DNA from: Acidianus brierleyi
GTDB lineage: Archaea; Thermoproteota; Thermoprotei_A; Sulfolobales; Sulfolobaceae
NCBI RefSeq assembly: GCF_003201835.2
Contig: NZ_CP029289.2
Span: 1,550,001 to 1,614,000 of the forward strand
Direction of reading: 5' to 3'
DNA length: 64,000 bases
The notes below the pieces were generated by a model. That model saw nothing but the letters and a program-made list of their open reading frames with translations, was not told the origin of the DNA and did no database searches. Shown here piece by piece: positions 48,264 to 60,236 of the stretch. The translations under genes were made by a program, and so were the position numbers. Position 1 is the stretch's first letter; each line of letters starts with the position of its first letter.

Positions 48264-49900
48264 TAGATAAGATTATTTAACTTTGATAAATAAATTTCAC
48301 TTAATACTACAGGGAAAGATAATTCAAATTTGCTCAGTATCTCTGGATTTACCTCTCCTATAATTCCTACTATATTTCCTTTAATGGAAATTGACGCTCC
48401 TCTTCCTCTTATAAATATCAAATTATCGTTCTTAAGATAAGAAGGTTCTGTACCAACTATATTAGTTATAATTTGATGAACTAAAGATTGAAGATTTTCG
48501 TAGCTTACTTTACTATCCATAATAGCAAAACATCCTCTAGTCTCATTACTATAACCAGTATCAGATTCTGACATGGTAACAACATCGCCTACTTCAAAGA
48601 TCTTTATAGGAAAACGTGCATGTTGATTTTTAGACAAGAAGTTCAAAGTAGTCCAGATTAACGAATTACGCACAGCATCATATTCTATTGAAATGGGATT
48701 AAGAATTTTAACATAATTATCTATTAGATTTGTAGATTTAGTAAGAACTAAACTATATATTTCTTGAAATCCAGCTCCTATAGAAAGATCTCTAAATGCT
48801 CTTGAAACCATTGATATTTTTAAATACTTGCCTATTTCAGAGCTTTGAAATTTTTCAACACCTAAGTTCTCATACCCTATAGCCATTGCAACATCTTCTG
48901 CTATATCCACGTCCCTCATGATATCTACTCTATAAGGTGGTACAATAACATTAATATTATCGTCTAATGTAGCATTCATTCTCATTTTTAATATGGATTT
49001 TACTATAGTGTCCTTGTCTAGTGAAACACCTATTCTATTATTAATATAAGTCGGATTTACAGATATTGTCTTATGCTTCATTATTGGCGATTTAGCGTTA
49101 GGAATTGTGCTAGAATAAGGAGCTTCGATTTTTACAAAACCTATTTTAGCACCTTCTTCAGCCAGATTACTTGAAAGTATATCAAGAGTTTGATATACGG
49201 CATCAAAACTAGTCCCTGTTACGTCTATAAATAGGTTCTTTGTTTCAGAATCTAATCTAGATTTATTTGAATTTATTATAGGCGGAATGCTAAGAACTTC
49301 TCCATTATCTTGTAATATAGCAGGAGTTAATTTATTATATATGGATATGTTTCCATACTCTTTCCCCTGCTCAGTATTTTTTATTATTTCTGAGACGCTC
49401 ATTTCCACATTAGAGTTAAGTGGTACAAATTTGTAGTCTAACGGTATATATTCATATTTAATAACTTTACTATCTATTTTATCTAAATCATGAATACCTA
49501 TAGCGACTTTTTTCCTCTTCCGCCCAATAGTATCATGAAGTTTCTCTTGGAATTGAATAAGTTCTTTTATTTCTTCGTCGTCTAATTTAATGTTATAAAT
49601 AACTGCGCCTAGAGCATAAGGCCTAGTTTCTACATTACTTACTACAAGTTTATAGTCAGTATCAACGGCTGCATATTTAGATTCTCCTAACTCTTTTCCT
49701 AATATACCTTTTATAGCTCTTGAGATTCCACCTACGCTAAGCATATCTAGCCTATCAGCATTTATTTCTATAGATATATTATCCTCATCTATTGGCTCTA
49801 TTTCTGATTTTAAATTAAATAAAACATTTTCAAGCTCATTTTGTGTTAGTTTCAATTCTTGCAATAATTTGGATTTTTTGACAACTATAGTTACCATCAA
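48263..49900 (-). CDS. pheT: Phenylalanyl-tRNA synthetase beta subunit
   Basis: 545-aa archaeal/eukaryotic-type beta subunit. Recognisable B-domain motifs are [26 protein letters not shown] positions near residue 45, the B5 domain around [18 protein letters not shown] (about 270), [24 protein letters not shown] (about 312) and the pseudo-catalytic domain with [17 protein letters not shown] (about 395). It forms the tetramer with PheS. The stop of pheS and the start of pheT overlap by 4 nt. Confidence 0.95.
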   Translation of the reverse strand: MMVTIVVKKSKLLQELKLTQNELENVLFNLKSEIEPIDEDNISIEINADRLDMLSVGGISRAIKGILGKELGESKYAAVDTDYKLVVSNVETRPYALGAVIYNIKLDDEEIKELIQFQEKLHDTIGRKRKKVAIGIHDLDKIDSKVIKYEYIPLDYKFVPLNSNVEMSVSEIIKNTEQGKEYGNISIYNKLTPAILQDNGEVLSIPPIINSNKSRLDSETKNLFIDVTGTSFDAVYQTLDILSSNLAEEGAKIGFVKIEAPYSSTIPNAKSPIMKHKTISVNPTYINNRIGVSLDKDTIVKSILKMRMNATLDDNINVIVPPYRVDIMRDVDIAEDVAMAIGYENLGVEKFQSSEIGKYLKISMVSRAFRDLSIGAGFQEIYSLVLTKSTNLIDNYVKILNPISIEYDAVRNSLIWTTLNFLSKNQHARFPIKIFEVGDVVTMSESDTGYSNETRGCFAIMDSKVSYENLQSLVHQIITNIVGTEPSYLKNDNLIFIRGRGASISIKGNIVGIIGEVNPEILSKFELSFPVVLSEIYLSKLNNLI

Positions 49901-51300
49901 ATATCTACCTTCCTATTCCTTAGGAACTCTATATCCTCAGAGTATAAGTCTCTTATATCCTTTACATTTAAGAAAAGCATAGCTAATCTATCTAATCCTA
50001 TTCCCCAAGCTCCAGCAGGATCATTTACTCCAGCAGGCTCAGAAACTTCTGGTCTTAAAAGTCCAGCTCCAGCCATTTCGACCCATCCTAATTTTTCTAT
50101 AAGGCCATAAACCTCTACACTCGGTTCAGTGAAAGGAAAATACGCAGGCTTAAATTTTACCTCTGTAATACCTAGTCCCTTAAATATCTCCTTTAGAACT
50201 CCTAAAAGCTTTTTAAAGTTAAAATCCTTCTCTATTATGAGACCATCCAATTGATGAAACTCGATTAGATGAGTAGCGTCTATTGCGTCTGGTCTAAATA
50301 CTTTACCTATTGTAAATGTTCTAGTTGGAGCTTTAGGTCTTGTAGACAGTACTCGTGCAGTAGTAGCCGTAGTTTGGCTTCTCATTACTAATCTTAATGC
50401 ATTATTTACGTCCCATGTGTAATTCCACCATTTTTCGTGAACTTCTTTCACGTTATTTAATAGCTCCTTATCACTTATCCTACCCTTTCCGCTTATTATA
50501 AAACTATCATGAATTTCTCTTGCAGGATGATCTTGTGGCTGAAATAGCATATCGAAGTTATAGAATTCCATCTCTACATAATCACTGCTGACTTCACTAA
50601 ATCCTAGACTTATCATAACATCCTTAGCTTTTTCTATAAACTCTCTAAAATAGTGTTTTTTTCCTATAGGCACAAAAGGCGGCAGAGCTGTTACATTATA
50701 CTCTTTAAATTCGTACTTTTTCCATTCTCCATTTTTAAGCAATTCTGGAGTAAGGAAAATCAGTGAAGATTTTACTTCTGGAGATCTTAAGAACTCTACT
50801 ATTATTTCTTTATCTTCCTTCTCTCTAATTAAGTTTCTAGATCTTAAAAGCTGTAGCTCAGAATCCGTAATCATTTCTCCTTTCTCTATTTTTTCTAGAA
50901 TTTTTCTTTCTGGAGATATAAACGAGTTAGTTAATGGTATCATTTCTCCTTTCTCTATTTTTATTATATTTCTCTTTTTCGCCCATGTTATAGCTATTTC
51001 AAAATTATCTCCAAGTTTTTGTTTTATTTCTTGTATTTTCAAAGACTTTCCATTGAGAATATTAATTAGATTTTCTTCTGGGAATCCTTCATTTAATCTT
51101 TTTTTCCCTTCGTCTGAAATCTCTATATCTTGAATTTTCTTTTCTTCAATAATTTTTATGTAACCTTCTGATGCTAGGTGATAAATAACACTAAAAACAG
51201 AACTCTTAGGCAAATTAAGAGAAGCAATTATTTCTGTAGATGACGTATTTACTTTTTCTTTTATGAAATTTAATATTCTAAACTCTATTTCGCTTAACAT
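49897..51300 (-). CDS. pheS: Phenylalanyl-tRNA synthetase alpha subunit
   Basis: Class II synthetase catalytic subunit (467 aa). The N-terminal 150 residues hold winged-helix-like units ([37 protein letters not shown]). The catalytic domain has motif 2 [23 protein letters not shown] (about residue 325), [10 protein letters not shown], and motif 3 [10 protein letters not shown] (about residue 440), plus the Phe-pocket AWGIGLD. It charges tRNA-Phe together with PheT. The MBL-fold gene lies 4 nt upstream, so the three genes and the hydrolase form a likely operon. Confidence 0.95.
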   Translation of the reverse strand: MLSEIEFRILNFIKEKVNTSSTEIIASLNLPKSSVFSVIYHLASEGYIKIIEEKKIQDIEISDEGKKRLNEGFPEENLINILNGKSLKIQEIKQKLGDNFEIAITWAKKRNIIKIEKGEMIPLTNSFISPERKILEKIEKGEMITDSELQLLRSRNLIREKEDKEIIVEFLRSPEVKSSLIFLTPELLKNGEWKKYEFKEYNVTALPPFVPIGKKHYFREFIEKAKDVMISLGFSEVSSDYVEMEFYNFDMLFQPQDHPAREIHDSFIISGKGRISDKELLNNVKEVHEKWWNYTWDVNNALRLVMRSQTTATTARVLSTRPKAPTRTFTIGKVFRPDAIDATHLIEFHQLDGLIIEKDFNFKKLLGVLKEIFKGLGITEVKFKPAYFPFTEPSVEVYGLIEKLGWVEMAGAGLLRPEVSEPAGVNDPAGAWGIGLDRLAMLFLNVKDIRDLYSEDIEFLRNRKVDI

Positions 51301-51304
51301 TTTT

Positions 51305-51985
51305 TTACAACTCTATACTTTGACCAGCTTGTAAAATAATTGCTTTGAAACCTCTTTCTTTTACTTTTTTTGAAAATTCTTCAGCATTTACTCTTATTAA
51401 ATCCCACGTGTTATAATGGATAGGAATAGCTGCCTTCTTAGGTCTTAACATTTCTACTGCTATTGAAGCTTGATATGGATCCATAGTAAATCTACCACCT
51501 ATAGGCAATAGAACATAATCTGGAGAAAATATATCGCCTATTAGTTTCATACCTTCAAAAAGTCCTGTATCTCCTGCATGATAAACTGTTATACCTTCTG
51601 ATGAAATAACTGTACCAGTAGGATCACTGTGTTCACTTGAATGTATAGCTTGTGTTAAGGCTACTTTTATTCCATCTATATCAATATAACCACCAACGTT
51701 AGCTTGTATCATTCTATCCCAAGGTACATTATAACTTTCATTCAGATATTTCTCTAAATCGTATGTAGCTAGAAGTAGAGGTTTATTAGAATTTTTCATT
51801 ATCTCTACTGTATCTCCTAAATGATCATAATGATCATGTGTTACTATAATTATATCTGAATCATAAGTATAGTCTATTTTTACAGGAGTAGATGGATTAT
51901 TTTTTATAAAAGGATCTATGATTATTTTTTTCCCATTAATATTAATTTCTGTTGCTGCGTGGCCTAACCATCTTAATAGTGGCAT
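51305..51985 (-). CDS. Metallo-beta-lactamase-fold hydrolase (UPF0173 type)
   Basis: 226-aa MBL-fold protein. The metal motif is [11 protein letters not shown] (about residue 49), with further ligands in [21 protein letters not shown] (about 140) and AIPIHYNTW (about 198). The opening [12 protein letters not shown] is characteristic of the UPF0173/UlaG-like subgroup. Probably hydrolyses a phosphoester or lactone; substrate unknown. Divergent from methionine aminopeptidase. Confidence 0.93.
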   Translation of the reverse strand: MPLLRWLGHAATEININGKKIIIDPFIKNNPSTPVKIDYTYDSDIIIVTHDHYDHLGDTVEIMKNSNKPLLLATYDLEKYLNESYNVPWDRMIQANVGGYIDIDGIKVALTQAIHSSEHSDPTGTVISSEGITVYHAGDTGLFEGMKLIGDIFSPDYVLLPIGGRFTMDPYQASIAVEMLRPKKAAIPIHYNTWDLIRVNAEEFSKKVKERGFKAIILQAGQSIEL

Positions 51986-52036
51986 AGTAAGTATTAAAAA
52001 GCTAAAAATAAAAATTTCTATTCAGTCTAGATTGTT

Positions 52037-52930
52037 ATGACAGAAGATGAATTAAAACTACTTTTGAAAGCTGGCAAGATAGCTGCTGAAGCTAGAGATA
52101 CTGGAGCCAAAATGATAAAAGCCGGAGTTAAGGTTCTTGACGTTTGCGAAACTGTAGAAAAAATGATTATAGAAAAAGGTGCTAAACCAGCGTTTCCATG
52201 TAATTTATCTATAAATTCAGAAGCTGCGCATTATAGTCCAGTCATTAACGACGAAAAAATAATTCCTGAAGGTGCTGTAGTCAAATTAGACATAGGAGCT
52301 CACATAGAAGGTATAATTACAGATACAGCAGTTACTGTAAGCTTAGACGAAAGATATTCCAGGCTATTGGAAGCTTCAAAGGAAGCCCTAAATGCTGCTA
52401 TACAGAATTTTAAAGCAGGAGCAAGTCTAGGAGAAATAGGGAAAGTTATAGAACGTGTAATAAAAATGAATGGATATAAACCAATAAGAAATTTAGGCGG
52501 ACATCTAATAAGAAAGTATGAACTTCATGCAGGAATTTTTGTTCCTAATGTTTATGAACGAAACGCAGGAAGAATATTTGATGATAATACGTATGCAATA
52601 GAACCTTTTGCAACAGACGGAATGGGAATGGTTACTGAAGGAAAAGCAGAAACTATATTTTCATTAAGATCTGTAGATGTTAGAGGATTAACTGATGTGG
52701 AAAAGAAATTTTTAGATTCAATTCAAGAAAGATTCAAAACTTTGCCCTTTTCAGAAAGGTGGCTTTCGGATCTTGGAGATAAATCCTTAGTCGAAGCTAC
52801 TTTAAGATCTTTAACAAAGAAAAAAGCATTATATTCATATCCAGTGTTAGTAGAGATGAAAAAAGGAACAGTATCTCAATTTGAACATACAGTATATGTA
52901 AATAAAGACGAAACAATTGTTATAACGTAG
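52037..52930 (+). CDS. map: Methionine aminopeptidase, type II
   Basis: Removes the initiator methionine from nascent proteins. Pita-bread metal ligands are in place: D in [12 protein letters not shown] (about 93), D in [10 protein letters not shown] (about 104), H in [14 protein letters not shown] (about 158), E in [12 protein letters not shown] (about 196) and E in [10 protein letters not shown] near the end. The roughly 60-residue insertion of type II enzymes is present (around 215-275), and there is no N-terminal zinc finger. 297 aa is standard for archaea. Confidence 0.96.
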   Translation: MTEDELKLLLKAGKIAAEARDTGAKMIKAGVKVLDVCETVEKMIIEKGAKPAFPCNLSINSEAAHYSPVINDEKIIPEGAVVKLDIGAHIEGIITDTAVTVSLDERYSRLLEASKEALNAAIQNFKAGASLGEIGKVIERVIKMNGYKPIRNLGGHLIRKYELHAGIFVPNVYERNAGRIFDDNTYAIEPFATDGMGMVTEGKAETIFSLRSVDVRGLTDVEKKFLDSIQERFKTLPFSERWLSDLGDKSLVEATLRSLTKKKALYSYPVLVEMKKGTVSQFEHTVYVNKDETIVIT

Positions 52931-52991
52931 TTAAAGTAATTTGGATAAAAGTTTAATTTAGACTATTTCATAAAGTATACTAAGGAGAAAT

Positions 52992-54149
52992 ATGATTGAA
53001 ACTATATTCAATATAATAGCTTTAGCGCAAGGAACAGGTAGTAGCAATCCTTTTTCTGGTCCTTATTTGCTTTATACGCTACTCTATATAGTATTTATAG
53101 GATCGTTTGTCCTAATGTTCTTCCCTGGATTTCAACAAAAATCTCAAGTATGGTTCCTAAGCAGAGATGTAGAGCAGAAATTAACAATGATAGAAAATTA
53201 CCTAAAAGATTCTAAAAGCGTTAGTGAAAAACTACTTAAAGATAAAGGTTTTCCAGATCCAAAGTCCTTCATAGACAGAGTAATAGATAGGTTTGTAATA
53301 GATCCAGTTGGAGTAGAACCTACAGATATAATTAATAGAATGAAATTACTAATTAGATCTAACGAAGATACAGTCAGAGATATGATAACAAGAATACAAC
53401 CTAATATTGATCCAGTAAGTAGAAGTGAAATAGAAGTATCTACAGAAGTCATGAGTGCATTAAACTTAATCTATAAAGTAATAAGACATTATTTGCTAAT
53501 GGCAAAGAAACTTAACAGCATAATGATAATGTATCAGTTACAAATGGTAGCTCCTATATATGTAAAAATGGCCGAGGCTTATGATAAGGCACAAAAAGTA
53601 TTCTTGCAGGGTATACCAGTAGGAGATGGATTAGGTCCACTAGTAGCTTCAAGATTCTTAATGAAAACTGATAACAAATGGACAGCCAGTAAAGATACAG
53701 TTGCAGGTGCATTAGAGTTTGAACAGAGAAGATTAGTAGTTGTAAAAGCAGAAGGACCAATGGCAACAGTTGGTACTCCAGGAGAGGCAGTTCAAAATGT
53801 TATAGAGAAAGAAGGAGGAAAAGTAACCAGAATAATCACAGTAGACGCAGCATTAAAATTAGAAGGAGAAGACACTGGATCAATAGCAGAAGGAATGGGA
53901 GTAGCTATGGGAGATCCTGGCCCAGAAAAAATAGCAATTGAAAGAGTAGCTGTGAAATACAATATACCCATAGATGCAGTAATAGTCAAAATGAACATGG
54001 AAGAAGCCATAACAGAGATGAGGAAAGAAGTATATCAAGCTGCTGATAAGGTTGTAGAATACGTAAAGAACCTAATATTGGAAAGAACAAAGCCTGGAGA
54101 TACAGTAGTACTAGTTGGAGTAGGTAATACAGCAGGGATAGCCCAGTGA
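52992..54149 (+). CDS. DUF1512-like membrane-anchored protein
   Basis: 385-aa protein of the crenarchaeal DUF1512 type. One hydrophobic anchor near the N-terminus ([20 protein letters not shown], about residues 26-45) is followed by a large soluble region. The C-terminal part is well structured with [27 protein letters not shown] elements, [21 protein letters not shown] and [15 protein letters not shown], suggesting a nucleotide or small-ligand fold. A good Shine-Dalgarno AAGGAG precedes the ATG by a few nt, so this mRNA has a leader. Function unknown. The zinc-ribbon gene follows 6 nt downstream. Confidence 0.82.
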   Translation: MIETIFNIIALAQGTGSSNPFSGPYLLYTLLYIVFIGSFVLMFFPGFQQKSQVWFLSRDVEQKLTMIENYLKDSKSVSEKLLKDKGFPDPKSFIDRVIDRFVIDPVGVEPTDIINRMKLLIRSNEDTVRDMITRIQPNIDPVSRSEIEVSTEVMSALNLIYKVIRHYLLMAKKLNSIMIMYQLQMVAPIYVKMAEAYDKAQKVFLQGIPVGDGLGPLVASRFLMKTDNKWTASKDTVAGALEFEQRRLVVVKAEGPMATVGTPGEAVQNVIEKEGGKVTRIITVDAALKLEGEDTGSIAEGMGVAMGDPGPEKIAIERVAVKYNIPIDAVIVKMNMEEAITEMRKEVYQAADKVVEYVKNLILERTKPGDTVVLVGVGNTAGIAQ

Positions 54150-54155
54150 ATAAAA

Positions 54156-54359
54156 ATGGCAATGGGTTTTGAAAATACTAAAGAGCAATTAAAAGTCAAG
54201 ACTGAAATACGTTGCATGACTTGTGATTATAAAATTGTTAGAGATTTCCAACAGGGGGATTTTGTTCCCAAAATAGTTGGTCAATGTCCTAAAGATGGGG
54301 GGCAATTGTATATAGCAGGGATTTACGCTGAGAATATAGCCCCAGCACAGAAGAAATAA
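54156..54359 (+). CDS. Small zinc-ribbon-like protein
   Basis: 67-aa protein with RCMTCDYK (CxxC) and a later GQCPKDGG, i.e. three of the four cysteines of a rubredoxin/zinc-ribbon fold; the fourth ligand is not evident. It follows the DUF1512-like gene by 6 nt, so the two probably work or are at least made together. A second ATG two codons on is an alternative start. Confidence 0.8.
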   Translation: MAMGFENTKEQLKVKTEIRCMTCDYKIVRDFQQGDFVPKIVGQCPKDGGQLYIAGIYAENIAPAQKK

Positions 54360-54360
54360 T

Positions 54361-54369
54361 TTTTTATAC
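54361..54369 (+). promoter_or_regulatory. TATA box of the 5S rRNA gene
   Basis: TTTTTATAC lies about 25 nt before the first nucleotide of the 5S rRNA, the expected distance for archaeal TBP/TFB-dependent initiation. Confidence 0.6.
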
Positions 54370-54390
54370 TTCTAAGCATTATTTAATAAT

Positions 54391-54514
<124 letters not shown>

Positions 54515-54544
54515 TTTATATTTTAGATTTATAAAATACTTCAA

Positions 54545-55722
<1,178 letters not shown>

Positions 55723-55726
<4 letters not shown>

Positions 55727-56403
55727 TAAAATTGATATTGGCAGATCTAGACGGTACCCTAACTGAAGACAAAGGAGTTTATAGAATAAGTATAGAAGCT
55801 TTAGAAGCCTTAAGGAGAGCAGAGGATATAGGTATAAAAATAGCCTTAGTTAGTGGAAATTCTTATCCTGTGCTGAGAGGTCTTCACAATTACCTAGGAA
55901 TAACTGGTGGAGTAGTAGCAGAAAATGGTTGTGTAGTTTATTACGGGAAAAAAATTAAACTATGTAAAAATATGGATCTAAATATTCTTAATGAATTTAG
56001 AGAAAAATTCAAACTTAAAGATAGTTGGCAAAACGAGTACAGAGAATGTGACTTTGGATTTACTCCAGCTAATTTAACTGAAGAAATGATAAGATGGGCT
56101 AAAGATAAAAACGTATATATAAATACGAGTGGTTATGCTATTCATATAGCATTAAACCTAGCAGGAAAGAGTGTGGGCGTAAGAAAATTACTAGAATTGC
56201 ATGGCCTTAAAAAAGAAGAAGTAGCCGCTATAGGAGATTCACTTACTGATATAGATATGTTTAAGGAAGCAGGTTTAAGGGCAGCAGTAGGTAATGCAGA
56301 CGAAAAACTAAAAAAAGAAGCAGATGTGATACTAAACCTTAAGAGTGGAAATGGCGTGAAAGAATTCATAAATTACATAATAGATGGTAAGATATGGAAC
56401 TAG
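55723..56403 (+). CDS. Phosphoglycolate phosphatase-like HAD hydrolase
   Basis: 226-aa HAD phosphatase of the archaeal PGPase (Cof-type) group. Motif I is [11 protein letters not shown] at residues 6-16 with the nucleophile Asp, motif II is LVSGNS near residue 44, and motif IV is [16 protein letters not shown] near residue 172. A type IIB cap lies between. It removes phosphate from 2-phosphoglycolate or a related sugar phosphate. TTG start overlapping the HD gene; the 3' end overlaps gltX by 10 nt. Confidence 0.92.
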
Positions 56404-58085
56404 AAGAGTTAATATACAAGCACGCTTTAGCGAATGCCATAAAACATGAAGGAAAAGCAGAAGTAGGTCCTGTAGTAAGTAAAGTTCTAGGAGAACGTCC
56501 AGATCTAAAAAAGAACGCTAAGGAAATAGTAGAAAAAGTAAAAGAAATAGTAGAAAAAGTAAATTCCATGACTTTAGAAGATCAGAAAAAAGAGGTCAAA
56601 GAAAAATATCCAGAACTTTTAGAAGAAAAAAAGGAAGTAGAGAAAAAGACACTATCTCCTTTACCTAACGTTAAGGGCAAAGTAATAACTAGATTTGCTC
56701 CTAATCCAGACGGTCCTTTACATTTAGGTAACGCTAGAGCTGCAATTCTTTCATACGAATATGCAAAAATGTATAACGGGGAATTCATACTTCGTTTCGA
56801 CGACACCGATCCAAAAGTGAAAAAGCCAATAAAAGACGCATATGAGTGGATTAGACAAGACTTACATTGGTTAGGATTTTCTTGGAATATAGAATTTTTA
56901 GCATCAAGTAGAATGGAAAGATATTATGAAATAGCAAAAGAAATGATAGCAAAAGGATATGCGTATGTCGATCTTTGTAGTGATGAAGAATTTAAAAAAA
57001 TGAGACAATTAAGGAAACCTTGTCCTAACAGAGAAAAATCTCCAGAGGAAAACTTAGAACTATGGGAAAAAATGCTAAATAGAGTATTTAATGAAGGAAA
57101 GGCTGTAGTTAGAATAAAAACGGATCTAAATGATCCAGATCCCTCAAAAATAGATTGGGTAATGCTAAGAATCATAGATACAAGCAAAAATCCTCACCCT
57201 ATTACTGGAGATAAGTATTGGGTATGGCCAACGTATAACTTTGCTACAGCAGTAGATGACCACGATTTTAAAATCACACATATATTAAGAGCAAAAGAGC
57301 ATATGGCTAATAATGATAAACAAAGATGGATTTTCAATTACTTTAATTGGGATTTCCCTGAAATAATAGAATTTGGTAGATTAAAATTGGAAGGGTTTAT
57401 GATGAGTAAATCAAAAATAAGGGGCATGCTAGAAAAAGGTACTAATAAGGATGATCCTAGATTACCAACATTAGCAGGATTAAGAAGAAGAGGGATTTTA
57501 CCCGAAACCATAAGAGAAATAATAATAGAGGTTGGAACTAAAGTCTCTGATGCTGCTATAAGTTTTGATAACATAGCTGCTCTTAATAGGAAAAAATTAG
57601 ACCCAATTGCGAAGAGATTAATGTATGTTAACGATTATAAAGAATTCGTCATTGATATACCTGAACAGATAACTGCAAAAATACCCTTAAGACCTAATTC
57701 GTCCGATTATAGAGAAATCACAGTTAATCCAGGAGATACAATACTTCTAAATAAAATAGACGCAGAAGAAGGTAGTCTGATAAGATTAGTAGAATTATGT
57801 AATGTTAAAGTAGAAGGCGAAAAATTGAAATTCTTTAGTTATTCTGTAGACGATACTAAGAAATTTAACGCAAAAATAGTTCAATGGGTAAAGAAGTCAG
57901 ACGCTGTAAACGTTACAGTAATAAAAGCAGATCCTGATAAAGATCTGATTAAAGAAGAGGGAAAAGGAGAACATGCAGTTACGGAGTTATCAGAAAATGA
58001 AATAATACAGTTTGTTCGTTATGGATTTGTAAGAGTAGATTCCAAAAAAGAAGGTAGTGTAACAGTAATATATGCCCATGAATAA
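56394..58085 (+). CDS. gltX: Glutamyl-tRNA synthetase
   Basis: Archaeal-type non-discriminating-branch GluRS of 563 aa. An N-terminal helical extension (about residues 1-95, with a direct repeat [13 protein letters not shown]) precedes the catalytic domain with the HIGH-equivalent [12 protein letters not shown] (about residue 105) and the KMSKS-equivalent [11 protein letters not shown] (about residue 337). The beta-barrel anticodon-binding half is of the archaeal/eukaryal type. It supplies Glu-tRNA-Glu and Glu-tRNA-Gln for amidation. It shares an operon with the HAD phosphatase; L7Ae follows after 60 nt with its own promoter. Confidence 0.96.
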   Translation: MELEELIYKHALANAIKHEGKAEVGPVVSKVLGERPDLKKNAKEIVEKVKEIVEKVNSMTLEDQKKEVKEKYPELLEEKKEVEKKTLSPLPNVKGKVITRFAPNPDGPLHLGNARAAILSYEYAKMYNGEFILRFDDTDPKVKKPIKDAYEWIRQDLHWLGFSWNIEFLASSRMERYYEIAKEMIAKGYAYVDLCSDEEFKKMRQLRKPCPNREKSPEENLELWEKMLNRVFNEGKAVVRIKTDLNDPDPSKIDWVMLRIIDTSKNPHPITGDKYWVWPTYNFATAVDDHDFKITHILRAKEHMANNDKQRWIFNYFNWDFPEIIEFGRLKLEGFMMSKSKIRGMLEKGTNKDDPRLPTLAGLRRRGILPETIREIIIEVGTKVSDAAISFDNIAALNRKKLDPIAKRLMYVNDYKEFVIDIPEQITAKIPLRPNSSDYREITVNPGDTILLNKIDAEEGSLIRLVELCNVKVEGEKLKFFSYSVDDTKKFNAKIVQWVKKSDAVNVTVIKADPDKDLIKEEGKGEHAVTELSENEIIQFVRYGFVRVDSKKEGSVTVIYAHE

Positions 58086-58092
58086 CTTTTTA
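58086..58092 (+). promoter_or_regulatory. Probable TATA element of the L7Ae gene
   Basis: CTTTTTA immediately after the gltX stop is spaced for transcription start near 58112. This gives a short leader of roughly 34 nt that would contain the kink-turn candidate. Confidence 0.4.
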
Positions 58093-58116
58093 ATTTCAGC
58101 CGATATATCACTTTTT

Positions 58117-58145
58117 GCGTGACGAAGTAGGAGGAGGATGAACGC
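58117..58145 (+). promoter_or_regulatory. Kink-turn/k-loop candidate in the L7Ae mRNA leader
   Basis: GCGT (58117-58120) pairs with ACGC (58142-58145), next to tandem sheared pairs G58121-A58141 and A58122-G58140. The 3-nt GAT bulge (58137-58139) lies on the 3' strand, and the loop contains GTAGGAGGAG. This is the layout of a kink-turn whose second stem is reduced to a loop (k-loop), the recognition element of L7Ae itself. The Shine-Dalgarno GGAGGAGG lies inside the loop and the ATG follows directly, so L7Ae binding would block translation. Autoregulation by L7Ae through a leader k-turn has been reported in Sulfolobus; its presence here is read from the sequence. Confidence 0.6.
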
Positions 58146-58526
58146 ATGTCAAAACCATCTTATGTAAAATTTGAAGTTCCACAAGATCTATCAGATAAAG
58201 CATTAGACGCTCTTAAAAAAGCTAAAGAAACTGGAAAAATAAAGAAAGGTACTAATGAGACTACAAAAGCAATAGAAAGGGGACAAGCAAAATTAGTTTT
58301 AATTGCAGAAGATGTACAACCAGAAGAAATAGTAGCTCATTTACCTTCATTGTGTGAAGAAAAGAAAGTAGCATACATATATGTTCCATCTAAAAAGGGT
58401 ATAGGAGAAGCATGTGGACTCCAAGTAGGCGCTGCTGCCGCCGCAATAATGGATCCAGGTCAAGCTAAGGACGAATTAGATGAAATATTAAAAAGACTAG
58501 GAGAAATAGCAGGTAAAACTCAATAA
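58146..58526 (+). CDS. rpl7ae: Ribosomal protein L7Ae
   Basis: 126-aa RNA-binding protein that recognises kink-turns in 23S rRNA, C/D and H/ACA guide RNAs and RNase P. The RNA-contact motif [25 protein letters not shown] (about residues 38-62, read in parts) and the [23 protein letters not shown] loop with the hydrophobic specificity segment are intact. Strong Shine-Dalgarno GGAGGAGG is embedded in the leader structure described at 58117-58145. Confidence 0.97.
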   Translation: MSKPSYVKFEVPQDLSDKALDALKKAKETGKIKKGTNETTKAIERGQAKLVLIAEDVQPEEIVAHLPSLCEEKKVAYIYVPSKKGIGEACGLQVGAAAAAIMDPGQAKDELDEILKRLGEIAGKTQ

Positions 58527-58622
58527 ATATTTTTTAAATATATAATTTTATATAGATAAAATTTTTGAAGTATATGTTAGAGATTGTTATTTAGAGATTT
58601 TAGATTAGTAGTGACGATGGTT

Positions 58623-58757
58623 TTAGTGTAATGTAATTTTCCATTTCGCGTTATATTCTGTAGAAATTCCATTTGCCATTACATTCGCCAATACTTTTGG
58701 ATAATTTTTCGAAATAATAAAATCGATAATGTTGCTAATGTTTTTCAGAATTACCAT
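58623..58757 (-). CDS. Possible 44-aa ORF
   Basis: Reverse-strand frame with ATG at 58757 and TAA at 58623. The product is protein-like in composition, containing NYPKVLANVMANGISTEY. No strong Shine-Dalgarno or TATA is obvious. The DNA also carries an AATGTAAT/ATTACATT inverted repeat, so this could be a relic of a mobile or toxin-antitoxin gene rather than an active gene. Apart from this, the 58527-58800 gap holds nothing I can support. Confidence 0.25.
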   Translation of the reverse strand: MVILKNISNIIDFIISKNYPKVLANVMANGISTEYNAKWKITLH

Positions 58758-58800
58758 TATAACGGAAATGTTTTTCTTTTTACGTTACATATTTATTTTA

Positions 58801-59013
58801 ATGACTGAAGAAGAAAGAAGGAGAATATTTATAAGGCTTTTAGAGGAAAGACCTAGGGCTAGGAAAAATAAAATAAATGATAAAGATTTGAAAAGACTTG
58901 CAGAATTAGCTACAGAAAATATCCAGATAATGAAAGAATTAGGATGTTGGAAAGTTGAAGGTGATATAATATTTTACAAGACGAATTGTTTAGGGAATTA
59001 TTATCAAGAGTAA
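58801..59013 (+). CDS. Small charged protein paired with a nucleotidyltransferase
   Basis: Not recognised. The likely start is the ATG at 58801, giving 70 aa that begin MTEEERRRIFIRLLEERPRA; a longer frame from 58729 would add an implausible phenylalanine-rich tail. The N-terminal half is arginine/glutamate-rich and helical; two cysteines are near residues 48 and 62. The last 28 nt overlap the nucleotidyltransferase gene, a compact arrangement typical of toxin-antitoxin modules. It may be the antitoxin or partner. Confidence 0.65.
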   Translation: MTEEERRRIFIRLLEERPRARKNKINDKDLKRLAELATENIQIMKELGCWKVEGDIIFYKTNCLGNYYQE

Positions 59014-59549
59014 ATGAACTAAAGGGAAGCGAAACTGATAGATTCTTAAAATTCTTAGCTATTTTAAATTGTTTGATAGAAAGAGAAAAAATTGGAAGAA
59101 TTATAATAGTAGGAGGATTCGCTGCAGAAATATATTCTGGAAGAAGTTATAGAACTGGCGATGTTGATATAATAGTAGAAGGAAATTCTGAAATAGTTAA
59201 AGAAATTCTCAAAAAAATTTCAGATAAAGGATTAAGAATTTACATTCCGAAAATTAGAGAGATTTCTGAAAAAGGTATTGATATAGTAGATTCAATATAT
59301 TTAGGAGAAAGAATTAGAAAGATTGAAGTTGACAATTATCATGTTTATATAGCTTCAGCGGAAGATATAATTATTAATTATTTGCAAGCGTGGAAATTTT
59401 GGGAAAGCACAGAAGATAAGATAAAAGCAATATTAGTTTACTGTGCACAAGACGTTGATGAAGAATATTTGAATATTAAAGCGAAACAAAAATCAGTCAT
59501 GGATTATTTAGAGAAAATAAGAAGCGAATATTGTAGAAAAACAAAATAA
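58986..59549 (+). CDS. Nucleotidyltransferase (AbiEii/DUF6036-like)
   Basis: 187-aa protein of the DNA polymerase beta-like nucleotidyltransferase superfamily. The active-site glycine pair is in IIIVGGFAAEIYSG (G43-G44) and the metal-binding aspartates D59 and D61 in RTGDVDIIVEG; a further acidic strand IDIVDSIYLG follows near residue 103. The C-terminal half is helical with YCAQDVDEEYLN. Members of this group occur as toxins (AbiEii, MNT-like) and tRNA or protein nucleotidylating enzymes. TTG start inside the preceding small gene, so both are made from one transcript. Confidence 0.8.
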   Translation: MFRELLSRVNELKGSETDRFLKFLAILNCLIEREKIGRIIIVGGFAAEIYSGRSYRTGDVDIIVEGNSEIVKEILKKISDKGLRIYIPKIREISEKGIDIVDSIYLGERIRKIEVDNYHVYIASAEDIIINYLQAWKFWESTEDKIKAILVYCAQDVDEEYLNIKAKQKSVMDYLEKIRSEYCRKTK

Positions 59550-59869
59550 AATCCTCTATTTTACCTATATAATTCGCCTAGTACTTTCTTAAATTCATGC
59601 TGTTGAATAGTTCTTATTATAGTTGTCGAAATATATTTCATGCTAATATATTAATATTTTTTACTAAAACTATAAACTTTTATATTTTCCGAATATAAAT
59701 TATAATTGGCCTTCTATGTAATATACTATTAAATAACACTATAGTACTCGTTTTAAACATCTATAGGGTAATAGATATTAAATCAGTTTTATAACAAAAG
59801 CTTTGGCAAATATAAATAACTCGCGATTACAAATAAAAAATGTATTAATCTCAGGTTAGTAATTTTATA
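59550..59869. other. Gene-poor AT-rich stretch
   Basis: 320 nt between the nucleotidyltransferase and tRNA-Asn. The only frame of note is a 26-codon reverse-strand one (59561-59641) with a basic product (MKYISTTIIRTIQQHEFKKV), too short to call. No repeats or RNA structure stood out. Confidence 0.5.
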
Positions 59870-59942
59870 CGCCACGGGATGGATTCGAACCATCGACCGC
59901 TCGGTTAACAGCCGAGCGCTCTTCCAGCTGAGCTACCGTGGC
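59870..59942 (-). tRNA. tRNA-Asn (GTT)
   Basis: On the minus strand the sequence folds as a full cloverleaf: acceptor GCCACGG/CCGTGGC, D arm AGCTCAGCTGGAAGAGC, anticodon stem GCTCGG/CCGAGC with loop CTGTTAA, and T arm GATGGTTCGAATCCATC. The anticodon is GTT and the discriminator base is G. No intron; the CCA end is not encoded. Confidence 0.97.
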
Positions 59943-60236
59943 AACCTATTATAACAAGCTATAGTTTTTAACGTTTTTGGATACTCTTTGTGAATAATAA
60001 CGATGATTCAATAGGATTGGCAGCTAAAAGGAAATAGAGAATTTAATCCATAAATAATTCCATTTCATCACAAAGTAATCATTCGATAAAAGTTTATAAT
60101 AGCACTTTTATTATCAATGTTTTGTATTTTTTATGAGATTTAACTATATAGTGTTTTTAATAATTAGACTCTGCTTTACCGTATATATAAAAATACTATC
60201 AGTTACGAGTAATTGTTTTAAAAGTCTTGAAAGTAA

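Noticed and set aside
58729..58800. Upstream extension of the small protein before the nucleotidyltransferase
   Set aside because: The extra 24 residues are Phe/Met-rich and precede a well-placed ATG at 58801; the shorter form is more credible.
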